Shown in pieces: positions 7,595 through 16,407 of a stretch of 64,000 nucleotides of DNA (position 1 is its first letter; every line of letters starts with the position of its first letter). The DNA lies in contig NZ_AQUZ01000036.1 in assembly GCF_000372465.1 (NCBI RefSeq), positions 138 through 64,137 of the forward strand, read 5' to 3'. This stretch comes from Kribbella catacumbae DSM 19601 (GTDB lineage Bacteria > Actinomycetota > Actinomycetes > Propionibacteriales > Kribbellaceae). The notes under the pieces are model-generated. The model saw only the letters and a list, made by a program, of their open reading frames with translations. It did not search any database and was not told the DNA's origin. The position numbers and the translations under genes are program-made.

Positions 7595-8011
7595 CTACTC
7601 GGCGGCAGGGAAGTTTGCGGCCAGCCAGGCCGGGTCCGGGGCCACCAGTTGGATGACGTCGATCCAGGTGCCCTCGGGGTCGCGGACGAAGAAGTGGCGC
7701 TGGCCCCAGACCTCGGTGACCGGCTCGGTGGACAGTTCGACGCCGGCTTCGACCAGCGCGGCGGCGATCTTGTCGACGTCCTCGACGACGAAGCCGAAGA
7801 TGTTCGAACTCTCCGGCAGGGCCGAGACCGCGGCCGGGACCGACTCATGGCCACGCTCGGTGATGGCCAGCTCCCAGTCCGACTCGCCGCGGCGGCAGAC
7901 GATGAACCAGCCGATGTCGAGCGTGATCTGGAGGTCGAAGTGCTGCTGGTAGAACGCGGCGACCTCGGCCGGACGCGCGGTGACGACGGTGGCCTCGCTG
8001 TCCTGGCCGAG
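7595..8011 (-). pseudogene. VOC/glyoxalase-family protein lacking its start
   Basis: Frame closed by TAG at 7595-7597. It reads TVVTARPAEVAAFYQQHF, then FIVCRRGESDWEL, SSNIFGFVVEDVDK and GQRHFFVRDPEGTWIDVIQ, a near-complete vicinal-oxygen-chelate domain. Upstream it meets an in-frame TGA at 8012-8014 with no ATG, GTG or TTG in between. The homology should start about where the frame breaks, so only the start codon and promoter seem lost. The break coincides with the point where a divergent TetR gene has lost its own start. The substrate cannot be predicted. Confidence 0.65.
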
Positions 8012-8518
8012 TCAGGCGCTCGCGGACTCACCCATCGCGCGGTCGACGCCGCCGCCGGACTGCCAGCCGGTACTGCGTCCAACTACTTCCGCAGCCGGGA
8101 CGCCCTGCTCGGGGCACTCGGCGAGCGGATCTTCGAGCGACTCGCGCCCGACGAGGCAGTACTCGCTCCCCTGGCCGAGCGGACGCCGTCGATCGACCTG
8201 GTCGTCGACTACGTGCACTACATCGTCGAGCGGCTGCTCGGCAGGCCGGAGCTCCCACTCGCCTTGTTCGAGCTGCGCCTGGAGGCGGTACGCCGCCCGG
8301 GCCTGAACGAGATCCTGACGCGCACGCTCCAGCAGGGCTTCGACGCCGACGTGTCGTTCCACGTCCAGGCGGGACTGCCCGGCGGCGCCGAGGAGGTCCG
8401 GCTACTGCACTTCGCGATCGACGGCCTGGTCTTCGACCAGCTCACCCCCGGCGTCGGCCGCCGCTACGACGTCGACGCCGTCACCGCCCGCCTCGTCCGC
8501 CGATTGGTGCGTGATTAG
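7994..8518 (+). pseudogene. TetR-family regulator lacking its N-terminus
   Basis: The recognisable frame starts at LAVLAESGARGLTHRAVDAAAG, the second half of helix 1 through the helix-turn-helix. It continues through GTASNYFRSRDALL and a C-terminal ligand domain to TAG at 8518. The usual first dozen residues of a TetR protein are absent; in their place the frame reads into the antisense of the VOC gene. A long ORF exists in this frame from 7649, but its first 115 codons are antisense to VOC. DNA binding is probably impaired. The pair looks like a divergent regulator/enzyme couple collapsed by one deletion. Confidence 0.65.
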
Positions 8519-8534
8519 GGCTACCGTCAGTAAT

Positions 8535-9119
8535 GTGACTGGGGACGAGGTGCGCGGCGCACACGTACTACGGGCTGTGGTCGAGGTCATCGCCGAGCGC
8601 GGGCTCGAGGCCGCCACGATGCGGAACGTCGCCGCTGCCGCCAAGATCTCGCTCGCTCAGGTCCAGTACTACTTCCGCAGCAAGGACGAACTCGTCGCTG
8701 CCGCGTTCCAGCACGTCACCCAGCTGTTCGACCTCAAGCTCGCCACGGTCGACCTCTCCGGATCCCCACGCCGCGTACTACGCCAGGCGCTTGAGCTCTG
8801 GTTGCCGCTGGACGACTCACGAGCGCGGGACGCCCGGGTCTGGCTGGCCTTCAGCGCGGCAGCCGCCACGTCGCCGGCACTCAAAGAGATCGCGGCGGCC
8901 ACCGACAACGAACTCCGGATCGCCTTCGCCCGGCTGCTCGACGCCGCGGCCGCCGAGGGCGAACTGCCCGACGTGACCGACACCGAGACCGAGGCCGCCC
9001 TCCTGCTCGCCGTCGTCGACGGGCTCGTCGTCCAGGGCCTCGCGCTGCCCGAGGACCTCCGCCCGAGCTTCCTGTCCGACTCGCTCGACGCGCACCTCGG
9101 CCGCCTCTTCACCGCCTGA
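8535..9119 (+). CDS. TetR/AcrR-family transcriptional regulator
   Basis: 194 residues from GTG 8535; a GTG at 8511 overlapping the previous frame is possible but gives an atypical start. The N-terminal HTH spans about residues 10-50, including ERGLEAATMRNVAAAAKISLAQVQYYFRSKDEL split over helices 1-3. The C-terminal helical domain resembles the TetR_C_6 (BetI-like) type. Effector and target genes are unknown. It lies immediately after the truncated TetR remnant, suggesting a tandem regulator pair, and upstream of the PadR-ABC operon, which has its own operator. Confidence 0.8.
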   Translation: MTGDEVRGAHVLRAVVEVIAERGLEAATMRNVAAAAKISLAQVQYYFRSKDELVAAAFQHVTQLFDLKLATVDLSGSPRRVLRQALELWLPLDDSRARDARVWLAFSAAAATSPALKEIAAATDNELRIAFARLLDAAAAEGELPDVTDTETEAALLLAVVDGLVVQGLALPEDLRPSFLSDSLDAHLGRLFTA

Positions 9120-9160
9120 GCCCACGATGCTTCGCCTCTGGTCGAAGCTGTTGACCTGCG

Positions 9161-9186
9161 GATACTCGGTATGCATACTCAGTATC
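9161..9186 (+). promoter_or_regulatory. PadR operator overlapping the promoter
   Basis: A 26-bp near-perfect palindrome has arms GATACT/AGTATC, a core TATGCATA and mismatched 3-bp spacers. It ends one base before the PadR start codon at 9188 and covers the -10 (CATACT 9174-9179). TTGACC at 9151-9156 is a fitting -35 with 17-bp spacing. The position predicts autorepression by PadR, and the downstream ABC genes would be controlled from here too. Confidence 0.65.
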
Positions 9187-9187
9187 T

Positions 9188-9778
9188 ATGTCGATCAAGC
9201 ACGGTTTGCTGGCGCTGCTCCGGACGGAGCCGAAGTACGGGTACCAACTGCGCGGGGAGTTCGAGGCGGCCACCAACTCGACCTGGCCGCTGAACATCGG
9301 GCAGGTCTACACGACGCTGACCCGGCTCGAACGCGACGGTCTGGTCCAGGCCAGCCAGGCCGGCAAGGACGACGACGGGCGGTCGCTGTACGAGATCACC
9401 GAGGCCGGCCGGACCGAGCTGGCGAAATGGTTCGAGACGCCGGTGACGCGCGAGTCGCGGCCGCGGGACGAACTGGCGATCAAGCTCGCCCTGGCGCTCG
9501 CCGTACCGGGGATCGACGTCTCGGCGGTGCTGCAGCGGCAGCGCGCTTCGACCATGGAGTCGATGCAGGAACTGACCCGCCTCAAGCGGATCGGCCGGGA
9601 CGGCGAAATCTCCTGGCTGCTGGTGCTGGAGTCGATGATCTTCAGCGCCGAGGCGGAGATCCGCTGGCTGGACCACTGCGAAGCGATGCTTTCCCGCCAC
9701 CGCCGGTCCGCCAAGACCAGTACTGCGAGCAAAGACCAGCACCAGCCCGAAGACCACAAGGCGGGGGCCAACCAATGA
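9188..9778 (+). CDS. PadR-family transcriptional repressor
   Basis: 196 residues. The N-terminal winged helix (about 1-85) includes the family motifs HGLLALLRTEPKYGYQL, IGQVYTTLTRLERDGLV and YEITEAGR. The C-terminal helical dimerisation domain (Vir_C type) reaches about residue 170 and is followed by a polar tail. PadR proteins of this kind typically repress adjacent multidrug ABC exporters and release DNA on binding drugs. The stop overlaps the start of the ABC ATPase gene (ATGA). A promoter and a large palindrome lie just upstream, and the mRNA is probably leaderless or nearly so. Confidence 0.88.
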   Translation: MSIKHGLLALLRTEPKYGYQLRGEFEAATNSTWPLNIGQVYTTLTRLERDGLVQASQAGKDDDGRSLYEITEAGRTELAKWFETPVTRESRPRDELAIKLALALAVPGIDVSAVLQRQRASTMESMQELTRLKRIGRDGEISWLLVLESMIFSAEAEIRWLDHCEAMLSRHRRSAKTSTASKDQHQPEDHKAGANQ

Positions 9779-10494
9779 GCATGATCCTCGATATCCGCAA
9801 TCTCTCCCGGGTGCACGGAACCAGCGGCCAGAAGGTGCACGCACTCCGTGGCGTCGACCTGGCCGTGGCGTCCGGCGAACTCGTCGCCGTGATGGGCCCG
9901 TCGGGTTCGGGCAAGTCCACCTTGCTCACCTGCGCCGGCGGGCTCGACCGGCCGACCAGCGGCGAGGTTCTTGTCGACGGCAACGACCTGGCCACGCTCA
10001 ACGCCAAGGCGGTCGCCGCCCTGCGCCGGCGCCGGATCGGGTACGTCTTCCAGGACTTCAACCTGATCCCGGCCCTGACCGCCGTCGAGAACGTGATGCT
10101 TCCACTCGAGCTGGACTGCACCCGTGCGCGCACCGCTCGCAAGTACGCCGAAGCGGCCCTGGCGGAGGTGGCCATCCCAGAGTTGGCCGACCGGTTTCCC
10201 GACCACATGTCCGGCGGGCAGCGGCAACGCGTCGCGATCGCCCGGGCGATCGTCGGTGATCGCCGCATCCTGCTCGCCGACGAGCCGACCGGCGCTCTGG
10301 ACTCCGACACCGGCGAGGCCGTGCTCCAACTCCTCCGCGACCGCTGCGACCAGCACGGCATCGCCGGCGTCCTCGTCACCCACGACGCCCGGCACGCCGC
10401 CTGGGCCGATCGCGTCGTCTACCTGCGCGATGGCGTCCTGGTAGGCCAGTCCGGCCCGCTGCCCGAGGTCGACATCCTGCTGGAAACCCGCTGA
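9775..10494 (+). CDS. MacB-type ABC transporter ATP-binding protein
   Basis: 239 residues, beginning MSMILDIRNLSRVHG at an ATG overlapping the PadR stop. It has Walker A GPSGSGKST, Q-loop YVFQDFNLIP, signature MSGGQRQRVAIARA, Walker B ILLADEPTGALDS and the H-loop LVTHD. DFNLIP and DEPTGALD are typical of the LolD/MacB/FtsE class, which pairs with FtsX-like permeases rather than classical exporters. The stop overlaps the permease start (TGATG), so PadR, ATPase and permease form one coupled operon. Probable roles are efflux or lipoprotein/peptide release at the membrane. Confidence 0.9.
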   Translation: MSMILDIRNLSRVHGTSGQKVHALRGVDLAVASGELVAVMGPSGSGKSTLLTCAGGLDRPTSGEVLVDGNDLATLNAKAVAALRRRRIGYVFQDFNLIPALTAVENVMLPLELDCTRARTARKYAEAALAEVAIPELADRFPDHMSGGQRQRVAIARAIVGDRRILLADEPTGALDSDTGEAVLQLLRDRCDQHGIAGVLVTHDARHAAWADRVVYLRDGVLVGQSGPLPEVDILLETR

Positions 10495-13127
10495 TGGCGG
10501 GCTGGGGTCCCCCACTGCGAATCGCCCGGCGGACCGCCCGGCGCTCGCCGGGAAGAACACTGCTCATCGCCGCCCTGATCGGCGTCCCGGTCTTCGCGGC
10601 CTCCTGGATCAGCTTGATGGGCGCGGCGGGCAGCCCGAGCGGGGAGGCGCTGGCGCGGACCACGATCGGCCAGGCGGACGCCCGAATCGAGGTGTCGGAG
10701 TTCCCGAAGCTGGGTCCTTGGTTGGACCGCCCGTCCCTGGACGGTGGCGCTCCGGGGCCACCGTCCGGTACCGACTTGTCGACCCGGGACACGAGCAAGG
10801 TCGATCCGCTGAAGTCCCTGCCGCCGGGCAGTACGGCGGTCCGCGCACTGTTCGAGGTGGGCAACGTCGACCTGCGCGGACCACAGGCCAACAGCAGCGT
10901 CCGCCTGATCGTCGGGGACGGTCAGAGCAAGCTGGCCGAGGGCACCTTCAAGCTGGACGGCGGCCGGATGCCCGGCAAGCCGGACGAGGTCGCGATCTCC
11001 CCTGCCCTGGCGAAGTACCTCGAACTGCTGGACGACGGCGAGCTGTTGCCTGGCGCAACGATAACCACGGCGTCGGAGCAGAAGTACTCCGTCGTCGGCC
11101 TGGCCCGGACCATCAACGATCCTGATAAGCGGACGATCTTCGCCGGCCCGGCCTCGCCGCTGGCACCGGCACAAAGTGGTCTGGTCTTCTATCTGGTCGA
11201 TCTGCCCACCGGGGTGGCCGCCGACACGCTCAGTGACCGGCTGCTCGGGGACGGCCTCATGTTGTTGCCAAGAGCAAATATCGTCGATCCGCCGCCGATC
11301 ACTACCGGTGGTTCGACCGATGCCGGCGCGACCGCGGTGGTCGCATTGGTGATCGGGTTCGGCATTCTCGAGATCGTACTGCTGGCCGGTACCGCCTTCG
11401 CGGTCGGCGCCCGGCGGCAGACCCGCGAACTCGGGCTGGTCGCCGCGACCGGTGGCACGCCTCGCGACGTACGCCGGATCGTGCTCGTGCAGGGCCTGTT
11501 CGCCGGCCTTCTTGGAGCGGGCGGCGCCGTTCTGGTCGCCGTCATCGCGACGATCGCCGGCCGGCCGTTGTGGGAGAGGATGCTGTCCACACTGATCGTC
11601 GGTGTGAACATCCCGTGGCGGACGCTGGTGCCGGTCGCTGCTCTCGGACTCCTGGCCGGACTGGCGGCAGCCATCGTGCCGGCCATCAGCGCCGGGCGCC
11701 AGGCACCGATGGCGGCGCTGAGCGGCCGGTTCGCCGCAGCGAACTCGGCGATTCGGCTGCGCAAGCCGGCGGTCGCCCTGGTCGTCGGCGGCGTGACCAG
11801 CACGATCATCGGCAGCGTCTGGATGGCCGGGGCCCTTGAAGCAGCGCAGAAGCTCGCTCTGGAGAATCAGCAGGACTATCGGACCACCGTGACGCCGACC
11901 GGACCGATTGCGCTGGTGCTGCTGGGCATCACCGCGACGATCATCGGTCTGGTCTGGGTGCTGCCGAACCTCGTGGCCAAGATCGCGGGCGTGGCCCGGT
12001 TCCTTCCCTTGAGCGGGCGGCTGGCCCTGCGCGACGCGGCCCGGCATCGGCATCGCACCGGTCCCGCCGCGGCCGCGATCATGATGTCCGTCGGCGCGAC
12101 GGCGGCGATGGCTTTCGCGATCTCCAACTCGATCGCCGCTGACGCCGAGGCCTACGCTCCGGAGAGCCTCCACGGTGACGCCGTACTGCCCTTCGCTGGA
12201 ACGGTTCCCTATTCACCGGTGACGGTGGAGAAGGTCGCCGGTCTGCTCCCGGTCGAGAAGACCTACCTGATCAGCTCGGTCACCAAAGCCGGAGTGAAGG
12301 TCAGCGATGGCTACACGCCGGCCTTGAACGTGCCCACACCGCCCTCGGAAGGCCAGTGGGGTTTCGGCTTGATGGTCGTCGACCCGGAGTACATCGCCCG
12401 GTTCCCCGGCTTCGGACCGAAGGCCGCCGAGGCGATGCGGGCCGGCAAGGTGGTCGTCCCCGAGCAGAGCGGGATCTCCGGCGGTACGGTCAAGTTGTCC
12501 CTGGACAACGACCCCGAGGGCAGGTCGTGGGACCCGCATCCCGGCGCTCTGGTCCCCTCACCGCCCAAGGCCGGTGGGTTGTCGACCTCGGCTTTGATCA
12601 GCCCGGAAGCGGCCAAGAAGCTCGGCATTCTCAATCCCTACAAGGTGACGTACGAACTGAAGCGCGAGCCGACGGACGCCGAGCTCGCCTCGGTGGCCAA
12701 GCTGCTTGGGCACGACGACGTACTGAAGGTGGAGAAGGGGTATGAGAGCCCGGCACGGAAGTGGTTCCTCGGACTGATGGGCGCGGCAACCGTCGTCACG
12801 TTGCTCGGGGTGGCGATCTCGGTCTCGTTGTCTGCGGCGGAGGGGCGCGCAGACCTGGCGACCTTGGCCGCGGTCGGTGCTCCACCACGACGGCGGCGCA
12901 GTCTTGCTGCTGCTCAGGCATGGGTGCTGGGTGAGCTCGGATGTCTGCTGGGAGTAGGAGTCGGCGCTCTCTACGGCTACACGGCCCATGCGGCCTTCGG
13001 GTCACCGCACTTCGTGATTCCCTGGCAGGAGATCGCGGGCATCGTCATCCTGGTGCCGTTGTTCGCCGGGCTGCTGGCGTGGCTGCTGACCAGGTCCCGG
13101 CTGCCGATGGTCAGCCGGGTGGACTAG
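10494..13127 (+). CDS. FtsX-like/MacB-type ABC transporter permease
   Basis: 877 residues with about ten predicted membrane segments. One is near the N-terminus (about 20-45), a block lies at 280-420, more at 445-560, and three C-terminal segments lie at 760-870. Two large extracytoplasmic regions separate them. This duplicated FtsX arrangement is common in actinobacterial exporters next to PadR regulators. AVGARRQTRELGLVAATGGTPRDVRR is the FtsX coupling region, split around the membrane edge. It works with the ATPase encoded by the overlapping upstream gene. The substrate is unknown; an antibiotic, lipid or lipoprotein is plausible. Confidence 0.88.
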   Translation: MAGWGPPLRIARRTARRSPGRTLLIAALIGVPVFAASWISLMGAAGSPSGEALARTTIGQADARIEVSEFPKLGPWLDRPSLDGGAPGPPSGTDLSTRDTSKVDPLKSLPPGSTAVRALFEVGNVDLRGPQANSSVRLIVGDGQSKLAEGTFKLDGGRMPGKPDEVAISPALAKYLELLDDGELLPGATITTASEQKYSVVGLARTINDPDKRTIFAGPASPLAPAQSGLVFYLVDLPTGVAADTLSDRLLGDGLMLLPRANIVDPPPITTGGSTDAGATAVVALVIGFGILEIVLLAGTAFAVGARRQTRELGLVAATGGTPRDVRRIVLVQGLFAGLLGAGGAVLVAVIATIAGRPLWERMLSTLIVGVNIPWRTLVPVAALGLLAGLAAAIVPAISAGRQAPMAALSGRFAAANSAIRLRKPAVALVVGGVTSTIIGSVWMAGALEAAQKLALENQQDYRTTVTPTGPIALVLLGITATIIGLVWVLPNLVAKIAGVARFLPLSGRLALRDAARHRHRTGPAAAAIMMSVGATAAMAFAISNSIAADAEAYAPESLHGDAVLPFAGTVPYSPVTVEKVAGLLPVEKTYLISSVTKAGVKVSDGYTPALNVPTPPSEGQWGFGLMVVDPEYIARFPGFGPKAAEAMRAGKVVVPEQSGISGGTVKLSLDNDPEGRSWDPHPGALVPSPPKAGGLSTSALISPEAAKKLGILNPYKVTYELKREPTDAELASVAKLLGHDDVLKVEKGYESPARKWFLGLMGAATVVTLLGVAISVSLSAAEGRADLATLAAVGAPPRRRRSLAAAQAWVLGELGCLLGVGVGALYGYTAHAAFGSPHFVIPWQEIAGIVILVPLFAGLLAWLLTRSRLPMVSRVD

Positions 13128-13237
13128 CTCGACCGGCCGCTGCATCTGGTTGCCCTAGGCATCTAACTGGCGAACCTGGCCAGGTCGGGATGGGCGACCG
13201 GGTGCAGATCATGGGCCCATCGTGCTGTAATGGCATT

Positions 13238-13768
13238 GTGCATCTCAACCCTTACGGCGCCGACGCGGTCCTGCTGGCCGTGAATCTGGTCACCAACCCT
13301 GCGTCCACCGCGGTGGAGCTGGCCGAACGCTGCGAGGAAAGCGGCGTCGAGAGCCGTCTCGTCAGGAACAGGCGTGTGACAGTCGGCGACCTGGCCGCAG
13401 TACAGACCGCTTTGGACGAATGGCTGGAAGTGGTGGACGCCCCCGACGAGCAGAGCCGGGTGCGGTTGATGAACGCGATGCTGGCGAAGTACACCGAACA
13501 TCCCCGGCTCACCAACCACGCCGGCGATGGCTGGCACATGCACTACCGCCCGGACGACGTACCGGTCGGACGGCTGGTCGCAACGCTGATCAGCACCGGT
13601 ACGGCGCTCCATCTCGCCGGCCGCGGCATCTCGCGACTCGGCCGCTGCGCGACGGACGGCTGCGACAACGTGTACGCCGACCTGTCCCGTGGCGGGCGCC
13701 AGCGCTACTGCAGCCCCGCGTGCGCGAACCGTGACGCCGTGCGACGGCATCGCTCGAAGACCCCCTAG
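13238..13768 (+). CDS. CGNR zinc-finger (ABATE-domain) regulator
   Basis: 176 residues from GTG 13238. The N-terminal part (HLNPYGADAVLLAVNLV) is the ABATE-like putative ligand domain. The C-terminus carries the zinc finger CATDGCDNVY...RYCSPACANRDAVRRHR, with CANR in place of the usual CGNR. The family are stress- or metabolite-responsive DNA-binding proteins of Actinobacteria. TGTAAT stands exactly six bases before the GTG, so the mRNA is probably leaderless. Longer starts upstream in the frame would overlap the permease gene and add no recognisable sequence. Its targets are unknown. Confidence 0.8.
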   Translation: MHLNPYGADAVLLAVNLVTNPASTAVELAERCEESGVESRLVRNRRVTVGDLAAVQTALDEWLEVVDAPDEQSRVRLMNAMLAKYTEHPRLTNHAGDGWHMHYRPDDVPVGRLVATLISTGTALHLAGRGISRLGRCATDGCDNVYADLSRGGRQRYCSPACANRDAVRRHRSKTP

Positions 13769-13798
13769 GTCCGGAAGAGGTCCTCACCCTCCCGGACC

Positions 13799-13804
13799 TA
13801 GGAT
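13799..13804 (+). promoter_or_regulatory. -10 element for leaderless bpa mRNA
   Basis: TAGGAT lies six bases upstream of the bpa ATG and no Shine-Dalgarno is present. The same TAnnnT-N6-start layout is seen at several other genes here. Confidence 0.5.
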
Positions 13805-13810
13805 GGGCGC

Positions 13811-14431
13811 ATGACCGAGAGCAGCGGCGAGAACCAGGGTGGCCCGGAAGTTCAGATGACCGGCACCCAGACCGAGGACGGCAAGATCCTGATCGTCGGT
13901 CCGGACGGGATGGCCGTCGAAGGGCCGCCGCGCCAGCGGGACGAGCAGGACGACGAGCCCCGCTCGGTGACCGAGCTGGTCGAGCAGCCGGCCAAGGTGA
14001 TGCGGGTCGCGAACATGATCCGCCAGTTGCTCGACGAGGTGAAGGCCGCACCGCTCGACGAGGCCTCCCGGCAGCAGTTGCGGGCGATTCACGAGGCGTC
14101 GATCAAGGAGCTCGAGAGCGGCCTGGCGCCTGAGCTGGTCGAGGAGCTGGAGCGACTGAGCCTCGACTTCACCGAGGACAGCACGCCCACCGAGGCCGAG
14201 CTGCGGATCGCGCAGGCCCAGTTGGTGGGGTGGCTGGAGGGCTTGTTCCACGGCATCCAGACCGCCTTGTTCGCCCAGCAGATGGCCGCTCGCCAGCAGC
14301 TGGAGCAGATGCGCCGCGCACTGCCCGGTGGCCAGCACCCGCCAACCTCACCTGAGGACAACCCGGCGTTCCCAGGCGCTCCCCAAGCCGGCAACACCGA
14401 CGGCCCGGGCAGCGGCGGGATGTACCTCTAG
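13811..14431 (+). CDS. bpa: Bacterial proteasome activator Bpa (DUF2587)
   Basis: 206 residues. The central part (about 55-160) is the helical DUF2587 domain, including RSVTELVEQPAKVMRVANMIRQLLDE split over two helices and HGIQTALFAQQMAARQQLEQMRRALPGG. It ends GGMYL, a variant of the GQYL C-terminal motif with which Bpa docks into the alpha-ring pockets of the 20S proteasome and opens its gate without ATP. The N-terminal 50 residues are acidic and probably disordered. In mycobacteria Bpa delivers unfolded proteins such as HspR. Presence implies a proteasome-containing actinobacterium. Its stop overlaps the stop of the convergent HAD gene. Confidence 0.9.
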   Translation: MTESSGENQGGPEVQMTGTQTEDGKILIVGPDGMAVEGPPRQRDEQDDEPRSVTELVEQPAKVMRVANMIRQLLDEVKAAPLDEASRQQLRAIHEASIKELESGLAPELVEELERLSLDFTEDSTPTEAELRIAQAQLVGWLEGLFHGIQTALFAQQMAARQQLEQMRRALPGGQHPPTSPEDNPAFPGAPQAGNTDGPGSGGMYL

Positions 14432-15240
14432 AGATTGAAGAGTTCTTCGAGGACGGTGGCGACACCGTCCTCGTCGTTGCTGGGGCAGACCACGTCGGCC
14501 ATCGCCAGTACGTCGGCGTGCCCATTGGCCATCCCGTACGACGTACCGGCCCAGGCGAGCATCGGCAGATCGTTCAGCGAGTCGCCGAACGCGATCGACT
14601 GATCGGCCGTGATGCCAAGCTCCGCAGCGAAATCGGCGAGCATGGCGGCCTTCGAGACCCCACTCGCCGAGATCTCCACCAGGCTGCTGCCGCCACTGTG
14701 GCTGGCCGTCACCCGCAGGCCGACCAGCGGGTTGATCCGCGCCAGCAGATCGTCGGAATGCCAACTGGGATGGCGAACCAGCAGCTTCGCGGCCGGTTCG
14801 GACAGCAGCTCCGCGAGCTCGGCGATCAACGTGTCGTCGGGCGTCGGCCACCGATTGAGATAGCGCGGCTCCTGTCCGTAACGGTCTGCTCGCTCGATCG
14901 CGAACTCGACGTCGGGCACCTCGTCGCGGATCGCCTGCGCGACTTCCAGTGCGACCTGTGGATCGATCAAAGCGGTCCGGATCGCCTGACGCTGAACGAC
15001 GTCGTACAGAATGGCGCCGTTGGCAACAATCGCTACGCCGTGCGCGCCGACCAGGTCGGCCAGGTCGTGCATCCAGCGCGGCGGCCGGGCGGTGACCATG
15101 ACGAACTGGGCACCCGTTTCCTGCACCGCGAGCACCGCCGCCTTGGTCCGCGGCGAGATCGATCGGTCGCTGTGTACTAAGGTTCCGTCAAGATCTGTGG
15201 CGACCAGACGGGGTGGGCGGACTGCTTCGGGGATCGGCAC
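14428..15240 (-). CDS. Cof-type HAD-IIB sugar-phosphatase-like hydrolase
   Basis: 270 residues from GTG 15240, chosen because TACGGT (15247-15252) sits six bases before it and no Shine-Dalgarno occurs; a start 20 codons upstream adds non-homologous sequence. HAD motif I is DLDGTLVHSD, motif II VTARP, motif III around KAAML and motif IV FGDSLNDLPML. The type IIB cap between motifs II and III contains NGAILYD, typical of Cof proteins, which dephosphorylate sugar phosphates, PLP or similar small molecules. The substrate cannot be read from the sequence. It is one of two Cof-like genes in this region. Confidence 0.82.
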   Translation of the reverse strand: MPIPEAVRPPRLVATDLDGTLVHSDRSISPRTKAAVLAVQETGAQFVMVTARPPRWMHDLADLVGAHGVAIVANGAILYDVVQRQAIRTALIDPQVALEVAQAIRDEVPDVEFAIERADRYGQEPRYLNRWPTPDDTLIAELAELLSEPAAKLLVRHPSWHSDDLLARINPLVGLRVTASHSGGSSLVEISASGVSKAAMLADFAAELGITADQSIAFGDSLNDLPMLAWAGTSYGMANGHADVLAMADVVCPSNDEDGVATVLEELFNL

Positions 15241-15707
15241 CGGACCACCGTATCTTTCTGCGACCGAGTCGCCTATACCCCTTCGCAGGGCTCCGCGCAA
15301 CCGTTTGGACAGCGATTTCCATGCAATCTGCTTGACCGTTGAACAACGTCACCAGACCGTTACGGCAGGATGCTGCAAAGGCAGCTAGTTCCCCTGCGCA
15401 GCAGGGTTTCAGCGTGATTTCATGCGGTGGCTAGTGCGGAACCGGGGGCGATTCAACCGCGTCGTATGACCTGTTCCGGATCAACAGATCTGGTGCGGCC
15501 CCACCCCGGCAAACGCCATCGACATATCGATGTGGAATTGGGTGCAACCAAAACCACATCCGCAACGTCAACAGTTATGGATCGGTGCGTCCCGCGCCGG
15601 GACGACAGGGTGGGTCGGCAACAGCTCGGTCCATCAGCTAGTGGATTCGGGTGTTCGAACGTCATTCATCGTTCGTTCACACGAGTCCTGGAACTTGGGG
15701 AGCCATG
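15241..15707. other. Intergenic stretch between HAD and WhiB-like genes
   Basis: 467 bp without a supportable gene. It contains the HAD -10 at 15247-15252, a small hairpin (CCCTGC-GCA-GCAGGG, near 15392-15406) followed by TTT, and the 5' region of the whiB-like gene. That region has GAACG and CGTTC half-sites around 15655-15680 and a GGGGAG ribosome binding site at 15697-15702. The long leader upstream of whiB could hold regulatory sites; none is clear. Confidence 0.4.
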
Positions 15708-16349
15708 ATGATCGTCAACAGCGCCAAGATAGCGGGGCAAGGGAGCAATGGCTCTCGTGCGGCTGTCGACACATCTTCCATCACGGAGGGGGCCATGACG
15801 GGCTGCACTGCACGCGCGGACGTCTTCCAGCACCGCTTGATGGAAGAGCCGCCGCCTGCATCAGCGACCCGGCGGACACGAGAACGCTATGAGCAGTTGG
15901 TCCGCGAGGCCAAAGCGGTCTGCGCGTCCTGCCCGTTGTTCACCGACTGCTTGTTCAGTGCCGTTGCCCAGCACGATGTCAGCGGCTTCGTCGCCGGCAC
16001 CACGGCCGCGCAGCGACGCTCGATGCGTAACCTGCTGGACGTCGAGGTCCAGGCAGACGACTTCGACCAACTGGCCGGAGCGCGAGGCACGCGCCGCCCG
16101 GTCAGCCACGAAGAGGTGCTGCGCCTGCGGACGCAGTACCCCAACGACAGCCTGGAATCCCTTGCCATGCGGCTGGGTTGCTCGCTGTCGACCGTCAAGC
16201 GCCACCTGCGCAGGGCCCGTCGCGGGCAGAGCCCCGCGACCAAGACCCCGCGTCCCCGCCCGGAGCTGAACGCCGTCCTGGACGCGTTCGACGCCGTGGT
16301 GGAGCGGCCCTGTCAGTCACCTCGTCCCGGCAGCACCCGCGTCGCCTGA
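15708..16349 (+). CDS. WhiB-like iron-sulfur regulator with C-terminal HTH
   Basis: 213 residues from the second of two adjacent ATGs, five bases after GGGGAG. Four cysteines (Cys33, Cys72, Cys75, Cys81) form CX38CX2CX5C, the WhiB [4Fe-4S] ligand set with an unusually long first gap. The usual G(V/I)WGG turn is replaced by GFVAGTT (93-99). A second domain at about 130-175 (VLRLRTQYPNDSLESLAMR, then GCSLSTVKRHLRRARR) is a sigma-like helix-turn-helix not found in classical short Wbl proteins. WhiB proteins sense NO/O2 or redox state and act with the main sigma factor. Targets are unknown. A terminator follows. Confidence 0.75.
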   Translation: MIVNSAKIAGQGSNGSRAAVDTSSITEGAMTGCTARADVFQHRLMEEPPPASATRRTRERYEQLVREAKAVCASCPLFTDCLFSAVAQHDVSGFVAGTTAAQRRSMRNLLDVEVQADDFDQLAGARGTRRPVSHEEVLRLRTQYPNDSLESLAMRLGCSLSTVKRHLRRARRGQSPATKTPRPRPELNAVLDAFDAVVERPCQSPRPGSTRVA

Positions 16350-16407
16350 CCTTCCTGATACTCGGCCCGCCAGCGGACTATCAGAACAGTCAGACAGAGA
16401 CGAGAAA

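Noticed and set aside
7649..7993. N-terminal extension of the TetR frame
   Set aside because: Fully antisense to the VOC domain and without TetR-like sequence; read-through of a deletion junction rather than coding.
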